Counted from the stretch's first letter, positions 43,071-54,013 are shown. The stretch: DNA of 64,000 nucleotides from Craterilacuibacter sp. RT1T (GCF_023502145.1 NZ_JAMFLI010000003.1:186001-250000), one strand, 5' to 3'. The notes: generated by a model from the sequence alone, not told the origin. Made by a program: numbers and translations.

Positions 43071-43580
43071 TCAGAATGAACCCGTCGATTTTGCCATAAG
43101 AAAGCCCGCGCCAAACCATAGGCCGGTCATCATGACTTTCTCGATAAATTTGCCGTTGAAAAAAGTTACCGGCGCCCGGAAGCGGTGTTTGATTGGCCAG
43201 AGCAAGGGTACGCCGTAGGGCGTCAACCAGTCACCGATAATATGCGAGGCATAACCCACGCATAAGCCTAAAGCCAAAGGCATCCATAGATCATGGTATG
43301 GGCCATCGGCATTCAGGCACATCACACTGAGATAGAAAACGCCGGCCAGTGCCAGCAAACTATGGGTGATGCCCCGGTGACCAAAGACCATGGAAATGGG
43401 GGTGGAGATCAGGCGTAAACGCCGTCCCAGCCAGCTTTGCGGGTGGTCGATATCCGGCAGCAAAGAGCCCAGCATGCTGCCCACCAGCAATAAAATGGTG
43501 GCAGTCAGTGGTGACTTCAATAGTAAGGCTGCACCCACGCCACTACAGGCGCCGGCGGCAATATGTGTTCCGACCTTCAT
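43071..43580 (-). CDS. YdjM-like membrane-bound metal-dependent hydrolase (DUF457)
   Basis: The 169 aa protein has four membrane helices and the YdjM family motifs THIAAG, GSLLPDIDHPQS, GHRGITHSLL and SHIIGDWLTPYG, whose His and Asp residues are expected to bind metal. The E. coli homologue is LexA-controlled, but no LexA box was seen upstream here. Substrate unknown. Confidence 0.85.
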   Translation of the reverse strand: MKVGTHIAAGACSGVGAALLLKSPLTATILLLVGSMLGSLLPDIDHPQSWLGRRLRLISTPISMVFGHRGITHSLLALAGVFYLSVMCLNADGPYHDLWMPLALGLCVGYASHIIGDWLTPYGVPLLWPIKHRFRAPVTFFNGKFIEKVMMTGLWFGAGFLMAKSTGSF

Positions 43581-43773
43581 CTGAGTGCGTATCCTGCCGG
43601 AAATGTTAAACGGGCAGGGTTCTGGTTTTGCTTGATGCTCACGCGACGTCTTTCAGCTATTCATTGCGGGTCTGTTGCCCGCGTTCGCAGTTAAGCACCG
43701 ATTGTAAAAACAAATGGGTATTTTATGTGGGTTTGTAATAAATAATTCGACACAAAAACTAAAGGGCAGGCGT

Positions 43774-43801
43774 AAAAAAGCCCCGCCAGGCGGGGCTTTT
43801 T
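43774..43801 (-). terminator. Terminator of the cold-shock gene
   Basis: AAAAAGCCCCGCC-AG-GGCGGGGCTTTTT, symmetric and functional in both directions, 21 bases after the csp stop. The rest of 43581-43773 has no recognisable gene. Confidence 0.85.
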
Positions 43802-43822
43802 GAGGCTACATGCAGCGCTGAA

Positions 43823-44026
43823 TTACAGCGGCTGGATGTTGGTTGCCTGTGGGCCTTTTTGGCCCATGCCGGACTCGTAGCTTACTTTCTGGCCTTCTTG
43901 CAGGGACTTGAAGCCGCTGGCGCGAATTTCAGAGAAGTGGGCGAACAGATCGTTGCCGCCTGCATCAGGAGTGATGAAGCCAAAGCCTTTAGCGTCGTTG
44001 AACCACTTAACGGTACCGGTTTCCAT
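43823..44026 (-). CDS. Cold-shock protein (CspA family)
   Basis: The 67 aa OB-fold protein binds single-stranded RNA and DNA through KGFGFITP (RNP1, about 13-20) and DLFAHF (RNP2, about 27-32). [15 protein letters not shown] is the standard start. AAGGAATTC precedes the ATG. A small hairpin in the leader (GGGC-GATT-GCCC) may regulate translation at low temperature. Confidence 0.93.
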   Translation of the reverse strand: METGTVKWFNDAKGFGFITPDAGGNDLFAHFSEIRASGFKSLQEGQKVSYESGMGQKGPQATNIQPL

Positions 44027-44332
44027 AATGAATTCCTTTAAGATTTTTTAAAAAAGCGGGCGATTGCCCCTATGCATGACGATCAAGGAATAGAGCATGG
44101 AACATTACGATGTCGCTATGGTTCTGCTGCTTGAAAATCCTGCAGCGGCGTTTATACGGCACGCACCCTGTTTGGTCAAGCTTTTTATCGGTCGCATGAT
44201 GCAGTCGCTCACATCGCATGCTAAAAACAGCTCACTTGCCTATGTGTCGTTGAAAGACAGCGCCGACATAGCGACAAGCTGGCGTGAAGATGAACCCGTC
44301 GCTGCGCCTTATCTACTCTGCCGGAGCCTGTT
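44027..44332. other. Divergent non-coding region before csp and the ClpP-like gene
   Basis: About 306 bases. On the csp side a long leader is likely, with the hairpin GGGC-GATT-GCCC followed by GCTTTTTT and an A/T-rich stretch before the ribosome site. The plus-strand side holds the promoter of the ClpP-like gene; no consensus was certain. A short plus-strand frame at 44097 lacks a ribosome site and was not accepted. Confidence 0.4.
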
Positions 44333-44971
44333 ATGCCGAAAAAACACAGCCATCCCCTTCCTGAAAACACGGAAGACGAGCCCGAGGTGCCCGTGGTGGC
44401 CGCCTACCAGCGCTTCGAAAGCCAGATTACGCTGCGGCAGATTTCCTACTACCTGTCGGGTGAAATCGTAGAGCCTTGCCATTACAGCGAGATGTTTTAC
44501 GCCTTGAGGACGGCCACCGAGAACGATGTGATCTTTCTGCACCTGAATACGCCGGGCGGGGACTTTGATACCGGTTTGCAGATCATCAACAATTTGCTGG
44601 CAACGCGTGCGCGTGTGGTCACCATCTTGGAGGCGCGCGCCTACTCTATGGGTGCGCTGCTGTTTCTGGTCGGAGACGAATTGATCGTGCACGACAATTG
44701 CCAGCTCATGTTTCACAACTACACCTCGGCCTTGATCGGTAAAGGCAATGAGCAGCAAGCGCAGGTGTTTGCCATCGGCAAATGGTTCGAGAAGGTGATG
44801 CAAAATATCTGCAAGCCATTTTTGACGGTGAGCGAGTTATCGCGCATCTTGCGTGGCGAGGATATCTGGATGGAGTCGGATGAAATCCGGCGCCGCCTGA
44901 ACCGGATGAACCAGAGTGAGAAGCCGGCCAGCCCCAAGGGCAAGGCGCGTAAAGCCTTGCCCGGTGATTGA
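44333..44971 (+). CDS. Stand-alone ClpP-like serine protease (S14)
   Basis: The 212 aa protein has the ClpP fold blocks IFLHLNTPGGDFDTGLQI, ARAYSMGALLF with Ser105, and MFHNYTS with His128. The third triad member is not clear. Unlike housekeeping ClpP it has no clpX neighbour and a long polar N-terminal extension plus a basic C-terminus (SPKGKARKALPGD). Similar phage- or accessory-type ClpP proteins exist. It converges on recJ with 3 bases between. Confidence 0.8.
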   Translation: MPKKHSHPLPENTEDEPEVPVVAAYQRFESQITLRQISYYLSGEIVEPCHYSEMFYALRTATENDVIFLHLNTPGGDFDTGLQIINNLLATRARVVTILEARAYSMGALLFLVGDELIVHDNCQLMFHNYTSALIGKGNEQQAQVFAIGKWFEKVMQNICKPFLTVSELSRILRGEDIWMESDEIRRRLNRMNQSEKPASPKGKARKALPGD

Positions 44972-44974
44972 TGC

Positions 44975-46657
44975 TCAGGCGATATGCTGCAGGTAAATCT
45001 GCAGTTCTTTGCGCCCTTGCCACTCATTCGCCACAATCTGGTACACGGCCTCGATCTCATCGGCCAGCCAGTCGGCGTGATTGAAGTACATGGCGTCAAA
45101 TTCGGCGCCCTCTTTCCATAACCTGAGCTTCAGGTGCTTTCCACCCAGCACGCGCTGGCTCAGCACCCGGAACCGGTCGCAGAACGCCGGAGCAGGAAAG
45201 CCCTGCCCCCACACCAGCGCACCCAACTGCTCGGCAAAATCCAGATCCAGGCAGTCCAGCGGCAGACTGCCGTCGGTTTCTATCTGGCGCGTCAGCTGGG
45301 AGGGATCGAGTAATTCATGTGCCACGGTTTCAAAGGCCTGAGTAAACTCATCCAGCCTTAGCTCATCTAGCGTCAGCCCTGCCGCCATGGCGTGACCGCC
45401 AAACTTGAGGATTAAGCCCGGATGGCGCTTGAAGACCAGATCCAGCGCGTCGCGTAAGTGAAAGCCGGCAATCGAGCGCCCCGAGCCCTTGATCTGGCCG
45501 GCGTCGCCGGGCGCAAATACAATTGTCGGCCGGTGAAAACGCTCTTTCAGCCGCGATGCCACAATGCCGACCACACCCTGATGCCAGTCATCGCGATATA
45601 AGGCCAGGGTGTAGCGGTCCGCCGGGTCGATGGCCGACAAGCCCGCCAGCGCCTCTTCCTGCATGCCCGCCTCTATTGTGCGCCGCTCGCGGTTTAAATG
45701 ATCCAGCTCGCCGGCCAGACGCGCTGCCTGCTCGTCATCGCTAGCCAAGAGGCAGGCAATGCCGACACTCATATCATCCAGACGGCCGGCCGCATTCAGG
45801 CGTGGCCCCAGCGTGAAGCCCAAGTCGAAAGTCGTCGCCTTGTGGGAGGCCCGCCCTGCCACGCGAAACAGGGCGGCGATGCCGGGCGCCATACGCCCGG
45901 CCCGCATGCGCTTGATGCCGTTCTCGACCAGGATGCGATTATTCTGGTCCAGCCTGACTACATCGGACACGGTGCCCAAAGCGACATAGTCGAGCAGCTC
46001 GGCCAAATTGGGTTCATGGCCGGCGGCAAAATCGCCACGCTCGCGCATGCGTGCGCGCAGCGCCATCAGCACATAAAACATCACCCCAACGCCCGCCAGA
46101 TTTTTGGACGGAAATTCGCAGCCCGGCTGATTGGGGTTCACGATCAGCGCATCCGGCAGCGTATCGCCGGGCAAGTGGTGATCGGTCACCAAAACCTCGA
46201 TGCCGCGCTTTTTCGCTTCCTCTACCCCGGCTACGCTGGCAATGCCGTTATCGACGGTGATGATAATGCCCGGGCTAAGCTGGGCGGCCAGCGCGACAAT
46301 CTCGGGCGAGAGCCCGTAGCCGTATTCAAAGCGGTTGGGAACGATAAAGTCGACTACAGCGCCTAGCGCGGCCAAGCCCTTAACCGCGACGGCACAGGCG
46401 GTTGCGCCATCTGCGTCGTAATCGGCCACAATCAGCAGTTTTTCCTTGCCGGCGATAGCTTGTGCCAGGCGTTCGGCCATCGCGTCAATATTCTTGAGCA
46501 GGCGATAAGGCAGTAAAGCTTTCAGGCTGTAATCCAGCTCGGCGCGCTGGCGGATGCCTCGGGCGGCATACAGGCGTGACAATACGGGATGAATGCCGGC
46601 AGCGCTTAGCGTATTGCTTGCTTCTTGCGAAGGCGTACGGGTCAGAATAATCGACAT
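44975..46657 (-). CDS. recJ: Single-strand 5'-3' exonuclease RecJ
   Basis: The 560 aa DHH-family nuclease takes part in recombination and mismatch repair. Seen: DYDADGATA (motif I), TVDNGI, VTDHHLPG (DHH motif) and the DHHA1 part with SGRSIAGFHL and KFGGHAMAAGLTL, then a C-terminal OB-like domain. Length is normal. It lies 19 bases after the RpfE-like gene, the order also seen in Xanthomonas. Confidence 0.95.
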   Translation of the reverse strand: MSIILTRTPSQEASNTLSAAGIHPVLSRLYAARGIRQRAELDYSLKALLPYRLLKNIDAMAERLAQAIAGKEKLLIVADYDADGATACAVAVKGLAALGAVVDFIVPNRFEYGYGLSPEIVALAAQLSPGIIITVDNGIASVAGVEEAKKRGIEVLVTDHHLPGDTLPDALIVNPNQPGCEFPSKNLAGVGVMFYVLMALRARMRERGDFAAGHEPNLAELLDYVALGTVSDVVRLDQNNRILVENGIKRMRAGRMAPGIAALFRVAGRASHKATTFDLGFTLGPRLNAAGRLDDMSVGIACLLASDDEQAARLAGELDHLNRERRTIEAGMQEEALAGLSAIDPADRYTLALYRDDWHQGVVGIVASRLKERFHRPTIVFAPGDAGQIKGSGRSIAGFHLRDALDLVFKRHPGLILKFGGHAMAAGLTLDELRLDEFTQAFETVAHELLDPSQLTRQIETDGSLPLDCLDLDFAEQLGALVWGQGFPAPAFCDRFRVLSQRVLGGKHLKLRLWKEGAEFDAMYFNHADWLADEIEAVYQIVANEWQGRKELQIYLQHIA

Positions 46658-46676
46658 GCTTGCCTTGGTTTGCTCT

Positions 46677-47696
46677 TTAGTTTTCGTTCAGAAGTTTTTC
46701 TAGCGCACATGGCCGGCGCCAGAATTTCCAGGTGTCAGCCCGGCTTAGCTTTGCCTCGAAGCCATTAGGGCCATCCGTTATCAAGCTCAGTTCAGACAGC
46801 AGCCCCGAGCGCAGTGCGGCCCATAGCGGCGCAAACCAGTCGGCTTCAAGTTGCTGCACGGCTTCGCGCCAGCCCCATGCGTCGCGATAGCGAGCGGGGG
46901 CGAGCAGGCGCTCCAGATGGACTTCAACCCTATTCTGGGCGCAGATCTCCAGTAGAGCTGACCAAGTGTAAGGCACTGCGTCGCAAGGCATGGCCGCATG
47001 GCTGGCCATGGCCTGCATTAACGCGTCATCGCTAAACAACAGGTCAATATCACAGAATGCCGGCTTTTGGTCATCGCCCTCGCCCCATAGCCACAGGCTG
47101 TTCAGCGCAGGTTCTCCCCGCGCTTCGCGCGCATCATTCACAGGGTGGGCATACAGCAGCATCTGCAACTCATTTAATAAGCGGCACCAGATCAGCCCTT
47201 TTTCGCCGCTGGGCAGCAGGCGATTGACATCTTCACCGATCGCGTCCGCCAAAGGAGTAAACGAGGCGGCGGCAGGTGCCGGCATATGCAGGAACCAGCG
47301 CGCCGGATGGGGTGCGTAGAGGCGCATTCCATCCTCTTGCAGCAGCGCATTTAAACTGCTCAATAAGGCATCGGCTTCGCTTTGCGTCAAATTCATGATG
47401 CCAGAATCAGCCAGATGAGCGCGATCGCGATTCACTCTAAGGTGTGCAGGGTCAGCCAGCAACCAATGCCCCGTGCTCGAGTCCAGTCCATAATCGGCAG
47501 CCAGCCAGCGCGCAGGGGCGAGCGAAGACAGGCCGGCGCGCGTGGCCTGAATGCTGGAGAGAGGCTTATTTTTTGCCGTGCGTCTGGCTGCCCCCAGTAA
47601 TGAAGAAAGCGCAGGCAGGCTCAGACCGCTTAGGACTTCGAGCGCATCATGACGGTCTGGCCAAAATAGCGAAGGGATCAACAGGGTCAGTTTCAT
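46677..47696 (-). CDS. RpfE-like conserved protein
   Basis: The 339 aa soluble protein has conserved blocks LLIPSLFWP at the start, HWLLADPAHLRVNRD, and LNSLWLWGEG. These match the betaproteobacterial/Xanthomonas RpfE-type family, which is sometimes labelled as phosphoglycerate-mutase-like. Adjacency to recJ supports the identification. Biochemical role unknown. Confidence 0.65.
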   Translation of the reverse strand: MKLTLLIPSLFWPDRHDALEVLSGLSLPALSSLLGAARRTAKNKPLSSIQATRAGLSSLAPARWLAADYGLDSSTGHWLLADPAHLRVNRDRAHLADSGIMNLTQSEADALLSSLNALLQEDGMRLYAPHPARWFLHMPAPAAASFTPLADAIGEDVNRLLPSGEKGLIWCRLLNELQMLLYAHPVNDAREARGEPALNSLWLWGEGDDQKPAFCDIDLLFSDDALMQAMASHAAMPCDAVPYTWSALLEICAQNRVEVHLERLLAPARYRDAWGWREAVQQLEADWFAPLWAALRSGLLSELSLITDGPNGFEAKLSRADTWKFWRRPCALEKLLNEN

Positions 47697-47927
47697 GAGG
47701 TCATCGGCTATTCAGGCAAAGATGGATAAGTTAACAAAAGCAGGGGATTTGAACGTAAATAAAACCTGCTTCAGACAGGCAAAGTTGCCATCCCATTGTT
47801 TTAACTAGGAATTAAGCTTTCGAATAAATTATTTTTTTGATAGCATGACCCACTTTGATACGTGCAGGCTGCCGCAAGTTAGGCTGCCAGCCAGAGATGA
47901 CAGCGCTTGGCGCACGGAATGCAAGAC

Positions 47928-49265
47928 ATGGATTATCACAAACTGCGCGCTTTACCGCAAAAAATGACCCGTTTTTTCATGAGTCACAAATTAGCCTGGA
48001 TGGGCGCGGCGGCGGCATTGCCGCTATTTGGCATCGTGACCACGGTGGCCGTTGCGGCAGGCCCAGGCAATAACACCGAACCGAGCATTACGGTTGAACA
48101 GGTTAGCGAGCGCTTAAGCCTGCCTGAGTTCAAACGCACCAGCATCGATAAGACGCCCTACTGGCGCGAAGCCCAGATGCAACGCGGTGATACCTTGGGC
48201 CATGTACTGAGCCGTCTGGGCATTCAGGATGGCGAAGCGCGTAAATTCCTTTACTCCAGCCCCCTGTCCAAGGATTTGCTCAAGCTGAAAGCCGGTGCCA
48301 CCTTGTCGGTGCAGACCAACGACAACGGCGATCTCTTTACCCTGCGCTTTCTGAACGACGATGAAAACGGCGAGCAGGTACTGGTGTTGCTGGAACAGGT
48401 CAATGGTGTGTGGCAGGCTAGCGCTGACCCGTTGCCAACAGAGACGATACAGACCATACGCTCAGCCTCGGTCAGGACCAGTGCGACGGGGGCCTTGGCT
48501 CAGGCGGGTGTACCGGTCGAAGTACGGGCGCAACTGGCCGATATTTTCGCCGATCAGTTTGACCTTGATGCCTTGCGCCGCGACGACAAGATCAATCTGG
48601 TGTACCAGACTTTGCTGTTTAACGGCATGCCTATCTCCACCGGCAATATCGAAGCGGTTGAGATCATCAAGGACGGCGTCAGCCATCAGGCCTTTTACTT
48701 TGCTTTCGACAATGAGTCCGGTGCTTATTTTGATGCGCAAGGCTTGCCGCTGAAAAAAGGCTTCTCGGTACAGGCCGTCAAGAATGCCCGCATCAGCTCG
48801 GGCTACGGTTTCCGCTTTCACCCCATACTCAAGCGCATGCGCATGCATAAGGGTATCGATTACGCGGCCGGTAGCGGCACGCCTATCTATGCGCCTTCTG
48901 ATGCCCGCGTATTGAGCGTCGAGCGTCAAAGTGGTTACGGCAATGTGGTCAAACTGGCTCACAGCCAGAAAATTACTACGCTTTATGCACATATGAGCCG
49001 CTTTGCCACAGGCTTGCGTGCCGGCCAGCAAGTCAAGGCGGGCGATGTGATCGGCTATGTGGGCAGCACCGGCCGTTCGACCGGCCCGCACCTGCATATG
49101 GAAGTCATGATTGCCGGGCAGACCGTCAACCCATCTACCACGACCTTGCCTGCCCGTGGCCTGAGTGCGGCACAACGCCAATCATTTAAGCGCGACAGCA
49201 GTCAACTGGCGATGAACCTTAAGCTGCTGCGCAGCTTGCCGGTCAATGTCGCTCAGCTGGATTAA
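47928..49265 (+). CDS. M23 murein endopeptidase (MepM-like)
   Basis: The 445 aa protein has an N-terminal membrane helix (about 23-45), an OapA/LysM-like middle region (RGDTLGHVLSRLGI, about 88-101) and a C-terminal LytM (M23) domain with HKGIDYAAGSGTPIYA and HLHMEV, which bind zinc. It should cut peptidoglycan cross-links so that the cell wall can grow. ATG at 47928 is chosen; ATG at 47919 and TTG at 47907 are in frame. It is followed by anmK, a wall-recycling gene. Confidence 0.88.
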   Translation: MDYHKLRALPQKMTRFFMSHKLAWMGAAAALPLFGIVTTVAVAAGPGNNTEPSITVEQVSERLSLPEFKRTSIDKTPYWREAQMQRGDTLGHVLSRLGIQDGEARKFLYSSPLSKDLLKLKAGATLSVQTNDNGDLFTLRFLNDDENGEQVLVLLEQVNGVWQASADPLPTETIQTIRSASVRTSATGALAQAGVPVEVRAQLADIFADQFDLDALRRDDKINLVYQTLLFNGMPISTGNIEAVEIIKDGVSHQAFYFAFDNESGAYFDAQGLPLKKGFSVQAVKNARISSGYGFRFHPILKRMRMHKGIDYAAGSGTPIYAPSDARVLSVERQSGYGNVVKLAHSQKITTLYAHMSRFATGLRAGQQVKAGDVIGYVGSTGRSTGPHLHMEVMIAGQTVNPSTTTLPARGLSAAQRQSFKRDSSQLAMNLKLLRSLPVNVAQLD

Positions 49266-49292
49266 GCCCTGAGCCAAGGACAAGCCTCGAAT

Positions 49293-50390
49293 ATGAGTGA
49301 ACGCTTTATCGGCCTGATGTCGGGCACCAGTCTGGATGGCGTCGATGCGGTGCTGGTCGCCTTCGATGCCGAAGGCAGGCTTGCGGTACAGGCGGATTTT
49401 TTTCTGCCTTATCCGCTTGAAGTGCGAACACAAGTCTTGGCTTTGCAGCCTGCCGGCGCAAACGAACTGGATCGCGCTGCGCGGCTGGGCTGTGTGCTGG
49501 CCGGTTACTATGCCGAGGCGGTCAATGGCTTGTTAAACGCTCAGCAACTGGCGCCGGATGCTATTTGTGCCATTGGTTGCCATGGACAGACCATACGCCA
49601 TGCGCCGCAGGCGGGTTATACCCTGCAAATCGGCAATCTGGCCCGCCTGGCCGAACTCACCGGCATTGATGTGGCCGGTGATTTTCGCAGCCGCGATATT
49701 GCGGCCGGTGGCCAGGGGGCGCCGCTGGTGCCCGCCTTTCATCAGCAGCTGTTTGCCGACCCTGATAAGGCGCGCGCCATTGTCAATATTGGCGGCATCA
49801 GCAATCTGACGCGCTTGACGCCGGGCGAAGCGGTCGTCGGTTTTGATTGCGGGCCGGGCAATATGCTGATGGATGCCTGGATACGCCGCCATCAGGGCCT
49901 TGTTTACGATAAGGATGGCGCTTGGGCGGCACAGGGCAAGGTGAATCCGTCCTTGCTGGCGGCGATGCTGGCAGAGCCTTATTTCGCGGCGCCTATTCCG
50001 AAAAGCACCGGGCGTGATCTGTTTGATCTTGACTGGCTGGATGCACTATTGGTCAAGCACCCTACCCTGGCGGTCGATGTGCAAGCGACTTTGCTGGAGC
50101 TCACGGCGGCCACCATTGCCGGGGCTTGCCTGCAATACGCCCCTGCCAGTCGCGAACTGTATCTGTGTGGCGGCGGTGCATTCAACCGGGTTTTACGCGA
50201 GCGCCTGGCCGTATTATTGCCTGCTGTGTCAGTTAGCGACACGTCGACGCTGGGTTTGCCGGTGCATCAGGTGGAGGCTGCGGCCTTTGCCTGGCTGGCC
50301 AGACAGCTGCTACGCCGGCAAAACGGCAGCCTGCCGGAGGTGACCGGTGCCGCCGGTGCGCGGGTGTTGGGTGCACTCTATCCTCGCTGA
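49293..50390 (+). CDS. anmK: Anhydro-N-acetylmuramic acid kinase
   Basis: The 365 aa sugar kinase converts 1,6-anhydro-MurNAc to MurNAc-6-phosphate during cell-wall recycling. Family blocks: GLMSGTSLDGVDAVL (7-21), GCHGQTIRH, NIGGISNLT, FDCGPGN and LYLCGGGAFN. It lies 27 bases after the M23 endopeptidase gene; the same pair occurs in other betaproteobacteria. Confidence 0.95.
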   Translation: MSERFIGLMSGTSLDGVDAVLVAFDAEGRLAVQADFFLPYPLEVRTQVLALQPAGANELDRAARLGCVLAGYYAEAVNGLLNAQQLAPDAICAIGCHGQTIRHAPQAGYTLQIGNLARLAELTGIDVAGDFRSRDIAAGGQGAPLVPAFHQQLFADPDKARAIVNIGGISNLTRLTPGEAVVGFDCGPGNMLMDAWIRRHQGLVYDKDGAWAAQGKVNPSLLAAMLAEPYFAAPIPKSTGRDLFDLDWLDALLVKHPTLAVDVQATLLELTAATIAGACLQYAPASRELYLCGGGAFNRVLRERLAVLLPAVSVSDTSTLGLPVHQVEAAAFAWLARQLLRRQNGSLPEVTGAAGARVLGALYPR

Positions 50391-50443
50391 GATGCAACTT
50401 GCCGTTATAATTGCTTCCATAAACGAAACATGATTATTGGAAG

Positions 50444-52840
50444 ATGCGTCTCCTTAAGCGTAAAGCAGCTGTTAAAAACCAGAATACTCCCTTACCCCCT
50501 CATCTGACCGGCTTGTTACGCGAAGCATGGTGGCTGTTGATGGCCGCCGCCGCCGTGTATCTGGTGATTGCGCTGGCGAGCTACTCGCCGGCGGATCCTT
50601 CCTGGTCGCATAGTACCGAATCAAGCACGCTGCAAAACTATGGCGGCGCTTTTGGCGCTTGGCTATCCGATATTTTGCTCTATCTCTGGGGCTATAGCGC
50701 ATGGTGGCTGGTGCCGTTCTGCCTGTGTGGCATTGTCTGGGGCTATCGCAAACTCTCCGCCAGCAAGTCGGTGCCGACACCGGTTGCGGGTGCCGCTATC
50801 GGCGGCTTCAGTTTGCTGATGCTGGGTAGTGCCGGACTTGAAGCCATGCTGCTGGAAGGCAAGGAGCTGGCATTGCCGCTGGCCGGTGGCGGCTTATTCG
50901 GCAAGCTGATCGGCGGTGGGCTTAGCCATGCGCTGGGCCTGACCGGCGGCGGTTTGCTGCTGGTCGTGCTGTTTGCCGCCGGCGTTTCCCTTTCGACCGG
51001 ATTATCCTGGCTGGAGTTATCCGAAAAGGTCGGCACGGGTCTGGAAAAAGCTGCTTTACGGCTGTGGCACTGGCTATTGGCGCAACAAGCAAGCTTGAGC
51101 CGTCGTCAGGCCTCCCGTAAAGCCGAGCCTCAATTGGCGACCCCGCCGGCGGATAAGGACCGTGGCCTGACTCAAGCTGTTCGTGCGCCATCGCCGGTGA
51201 GCGCCGCTTCAGCCTCGCCTGCGCCATCCGCGCCAGTTGTCCCCACTTTGGCTGTCGAACCACCGGTGCTGGATATGGCGCTAAGCGAAACGCCGCCCCT
51301 CCCCCCTCCCCCTCAAGCCCGGCCGCTACAGCCTTCCTTGTTTTCCGCCGGTGCACACGGAGAGCTACCGGGGTTGGCCTTGCTGGAAGCACCCAAGAGT
51401 CTGCAGGAGCCGGTTTCGGCCGAGACGGTTGAATTCAATTCGCGCCTGATCGAGCGCAAGCTTGCCGATTTTGGTGTTGAAGTCAAAGTTATTGCCGCCT
51501 ATCCGGGGCCGGTCATTACCCGTTACGAGATCGAACCGGCCGTAGGCGTGAAAGGCGCGCAAATCGTCAACCTGATGAAAGATTTGGCTCGTGCCTTGTC
51601 GCTGGTCTCGATACGCGTGGTCGAAACCATTCCGGGTAAAACCTATATGGGTCTGGAGCTGCCCAATCCTAAGCGTCAGATTGTGCGCCTGTCCGAAATT
51701 ATCGGCGCCGATGCCTACCAGAACTCGCCCTCCAAGCTGATCATGGCCATGGGCAAGGATATTTCCGGCCAGCCGGTGGTGGCCGATCTGGCCAAAATGC
51801 CGCATATGCTGGTGGCCGGCACCACTGGCTCGGGCAAATCGGTGGCCATCAACGCCATGATTTTGTCGCTGCTCTATAAGGCAACACCGCAGGAAGTCCG
51901 CCTGATTATGGTCGACCCCAAAATGCTGGAGCTGTCGATTTACGAAGACATCCCGCATCTGCTGGCTCCGGTCGTGACTGATATGAAGCATGCGGCCAAT
52001 GCCTTGAACTGGTGCGTGGGCGAGATGGAAAAACGCTACCGCCTGATGTCCAAGCTTGGCGTGCGTAACCTTGCCGGTTACAACCAGAAGGTTAAGGACG
52101 CGGAAAAATCCGGCACCAAGCTCAGTAACCCCTTTTCGCTGACGCCGGAAACGCCAGAGCCGCTGGAACATCTGCCGCATATCGTGGTGGTGATAGACGA
52201 GTTGGCCGACCTGATGATGGTTGCCGGTAAAAAAATCGAAGAGTTGATTGCGCGTCTGGCACAAAAGGCGCGCGCCGCCGGCATCCACCTCATTCTGGCG
52301 ACCCAGCGCCCGTCGGTGGATGTGATTACCGGCCTGATCAAGGCCAATATTCCGACCCGGGTGGCTTTCCAGGTTTCCAGCAAGATAGACAGCCGCACCA
52401 TTCTGGATCAGATGGGGGCGGAAAGCCTGCTGGGTATGGGCGATATGCTGTTTTTGCCGCCGGGTACCGGCTACCCCAATCGCGTGCATGGCGCTTTTGT
52501 GGCCGACGATGAGGTACACCATGTAGTCGAATTCCTTAAGACGACCGGTGAGCCTGATTACGTTGAGGGCATGCTGACCGGTGAAAGCGAGGCCGGGGCT
52601 GACGGGGGCGAATTTGGCAGTACCGGTAGCGGTGACAGCGAACAGGACGCCTTATACGACGACGCCGTCGCCATTGTGCTTAAGACCCGTAAAGCCTCCA
52701 TCTCTTCGGTGCAGCGCCATTTGCGCATCGGCTATAACCGCGCGGCGCGCCTGATCGAGCAGATGGAAGCCTCGGGTCTGGTGTCCGCCATGGAAACCAA
52801 CGGTAACCGTTCGGTACTGGTGCCGGCACGCGAAGACTAA
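50444..52840 (+). CDS. ftsK: DNA translocase FtsK
   Basis: The 798 aa divisome protein pumps DNA at the septum and activates XerCD at dif. It has 4 N-terminal membrane helices (about 20-180), a short Pro/Ala-rich linker (about 210-310), the RecA-type motor with [10 protein letters not shown] (Walker A) and [13 protein letters not shown] (Walker B), and the C-terminal gamma winged helix ([24 protein letters not shown]) that reads KOPS. A TATAAT lies 33 bases upstream of the ATG. Confidence 0.95.
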   Translation: MRLLKRKAAVKNQNTPLPPHLTGLLREAWWLLMAAAAVYLVIALASYSPADPSWSHSTESSTLQNYGGAFGAWLSDILLYLWGYSAWWLVPFCLCGIVWGYRKLSASKSVPTPVAGAAIGGFSLLMLGSAGLEAMLLEGKELALPLAGGGLFGKLIGGGLSHALGLTGGGLLLVVLFAAGVSLSTGLSWLELSEKVGTGLEKAALRLWHWLLAQQASLSRRQASRKAEPQLATPPADKDRGLTQAVRAPSPVSAASASPAPSAPVVPTLAVEPPVLDMALSETPPLPPPPQARPLQPSLFSAGAHGELPGLALLEAPKSLQEPVSAETVEFNSRLIERKLADFGVEVKVIAAYPGPVITRYEIEPAVGVKGAQIVNLMKDLARALSLVSIRVVETIPGKTYMGLELPNPKRQIVRLSEIIGADAYQNSPSKLIMAMGKDISGQPVVADLAKMPHMLVAGTTGSGKSVAINAMILSLLYKATPQEVRLIMVDPKMLELSIYEDIPHLLAPVVTDMKHAANALNWCVGEMEKRYRLMSKLGVRNLAGYNQKVKDAEKSGTKLSNPFSLTPETPEPLEHLPHIVVVIDELADLMMVAGKKIEELIARLAQKARAAGIHLILATQRPSVDVITGLIKANIPTRVAFQVSSKIDSRTILDQMGAESLLGMGDMLFLPPGTGYPNRVHGAFVADDEVHHVVEFLKTTGEPDYVEGMLTGESEAGADGGEFGSTGSGDSEQDALYDDAVAIVLKTRKASISSVQRHLRIGYNRAARLIEQMEASGLVSAMETNGNRSVLVPARED

Positions 52841-52921
52841 AGGCCGGCGGGGCATGGCGCTATCCGGCAAAACTGCCGGCGCAGCCTGCCCTCTTTTTTC
52901 ACTCCTGACTCTGCCATCGCC

Positions 52922-54013
52922 ATGATCACCCACTCCCTGCCAGAACCTGCATTTCGTCACGACCAAAGCGCCAAAACCGGTGTATTGCTGATCAATCTGG
53001 GTACGCCGGACGCGCCGACCGCCAAGGCCGTCCGTCCCTACCTCAAGCAGTTTTTGTCCGATCCGCGAGTGGTCGAGATCCCGCGCCTGCTGTGGTGGCC
53101 GATTTTGAACGGCATCATTCTCAATACCCGGCCCAAAAAGTCGGCCGAAAAATACGCCTCCATCTGGACTAAAGACGGCTCTCCGCTGCTGCTGCACACT
53201 CAAAAACAGTGCAAACTGGTCAAGGGGCTGTTGGGCGAGCGCGGGCAGCAGAATCTGGTTGTCGACTACGCCATGCGCTATGGCAATCCTTCGGTGGAAA
53301 GCGTGATCTGCCAGATGCGCGAGCGCGGCGTCGACCGTCTGCTGGTGGTGCCGCTATATCCGCAGTATGCCGCCTCCTCCAGCGGTACGGCGCTGGACGC
53401 GGTATTCACGACGCTGCTCAAGCAAAGAAATATGGTGGAAGTGCGTACGGTACGTCATTTTCATGACCACCCCGGCTATATCGCCGCATTGGCGCAGCGC
53501 GTGTCTTCGTTCTGGCGCCAGAATGGCCGGCCGGACAAGCTGGTCATGAGTTTTCATGGTGTTCCCAAGGCGACGCTCAGCAAGGGCGACCCTTATCACT
53601 GCGAATGTCTGAAAACCGGTCGCCTGCTGGCCGAAGCGCTCGAACTTGGTGCAGACGACTATATCGTGACCTTCCAGAGCCGTTTCGGCCGCGCCGAATG
53701 GCTGCAGCCCTATACCGCCCCTACCCTTAAAGCATTGGGTAAGGCGGCGACCCGGCGTGTCGATGTGGTATGCCCCGGTTTTGTCGGTGACTGTCTGGAA
53801 ACGCTGGAAGAAATCGCCATGGAGGGCAAAGAAGACTTCCTGATGGCCGGCGGTGGCGAGTACCGCTATATCGAATGCCTGAACGAAAGTCCGGTCTGGA
53901 TAGATGCGCTGGCAGACATTATTTGCCACAACTTGCAGGGATGGGAAAGATTCGACGATTTAACTAGCAAAATGCGCATTAATATGGCAAAGGCACTAGG
54001 TGCTGCGCAATAA
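52922..54013 (+). CDS. hemH: Ferrochelatase
   Basis: The 363 aa enzyme inserts Fe2+ into protoporphyrin IX, the last step of haem synthesis. Seen: [12 protein letters not shown] near the start, [15 protein letters not shown], the catalytic His in [20 protein letters not shown] and the acidic patch [13 protein letters not shown]. The ATG at 52922 has no strong ribosome site. Confidence 0.95.
   Translation: MITHSLPEPAFRHDQSAKTGVLLINLGTPDAPTAKAVRPYLKQFLSDPRVVEIPRLLWWPILNGIILNTRPKKSAEKYASIWTKDGSPLLLHTQKQCKLVKGLLGERGQQNLVVDYAMRYGNPSVESVICQMRERGVDRLLVVPLYPQYAASSSGTALDAVFTTLLKQRNMVEVRTVRHFHDHPGYIAALAQRVSSFWRQNGRPDKLVMSFHGVPKATLSKGDPYHCECLKTGRLLAEALELGADDYIVTFQSRFGRAEWLQPYTAPTLKALGKAATRRVDVVCPGFVGDCLETLEEIAMEGKEDFLMAGGGEYRYIECLNESPVWIDALADIICHNLQGWERFDDLTSKMRINMAKALGAAQ

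Noticed and set aside
51365-52522. Long minus-strand open frame of 385 codons
   Set aside because: Antisense shadow of ftsK with no recognisable domain or ribosome site.
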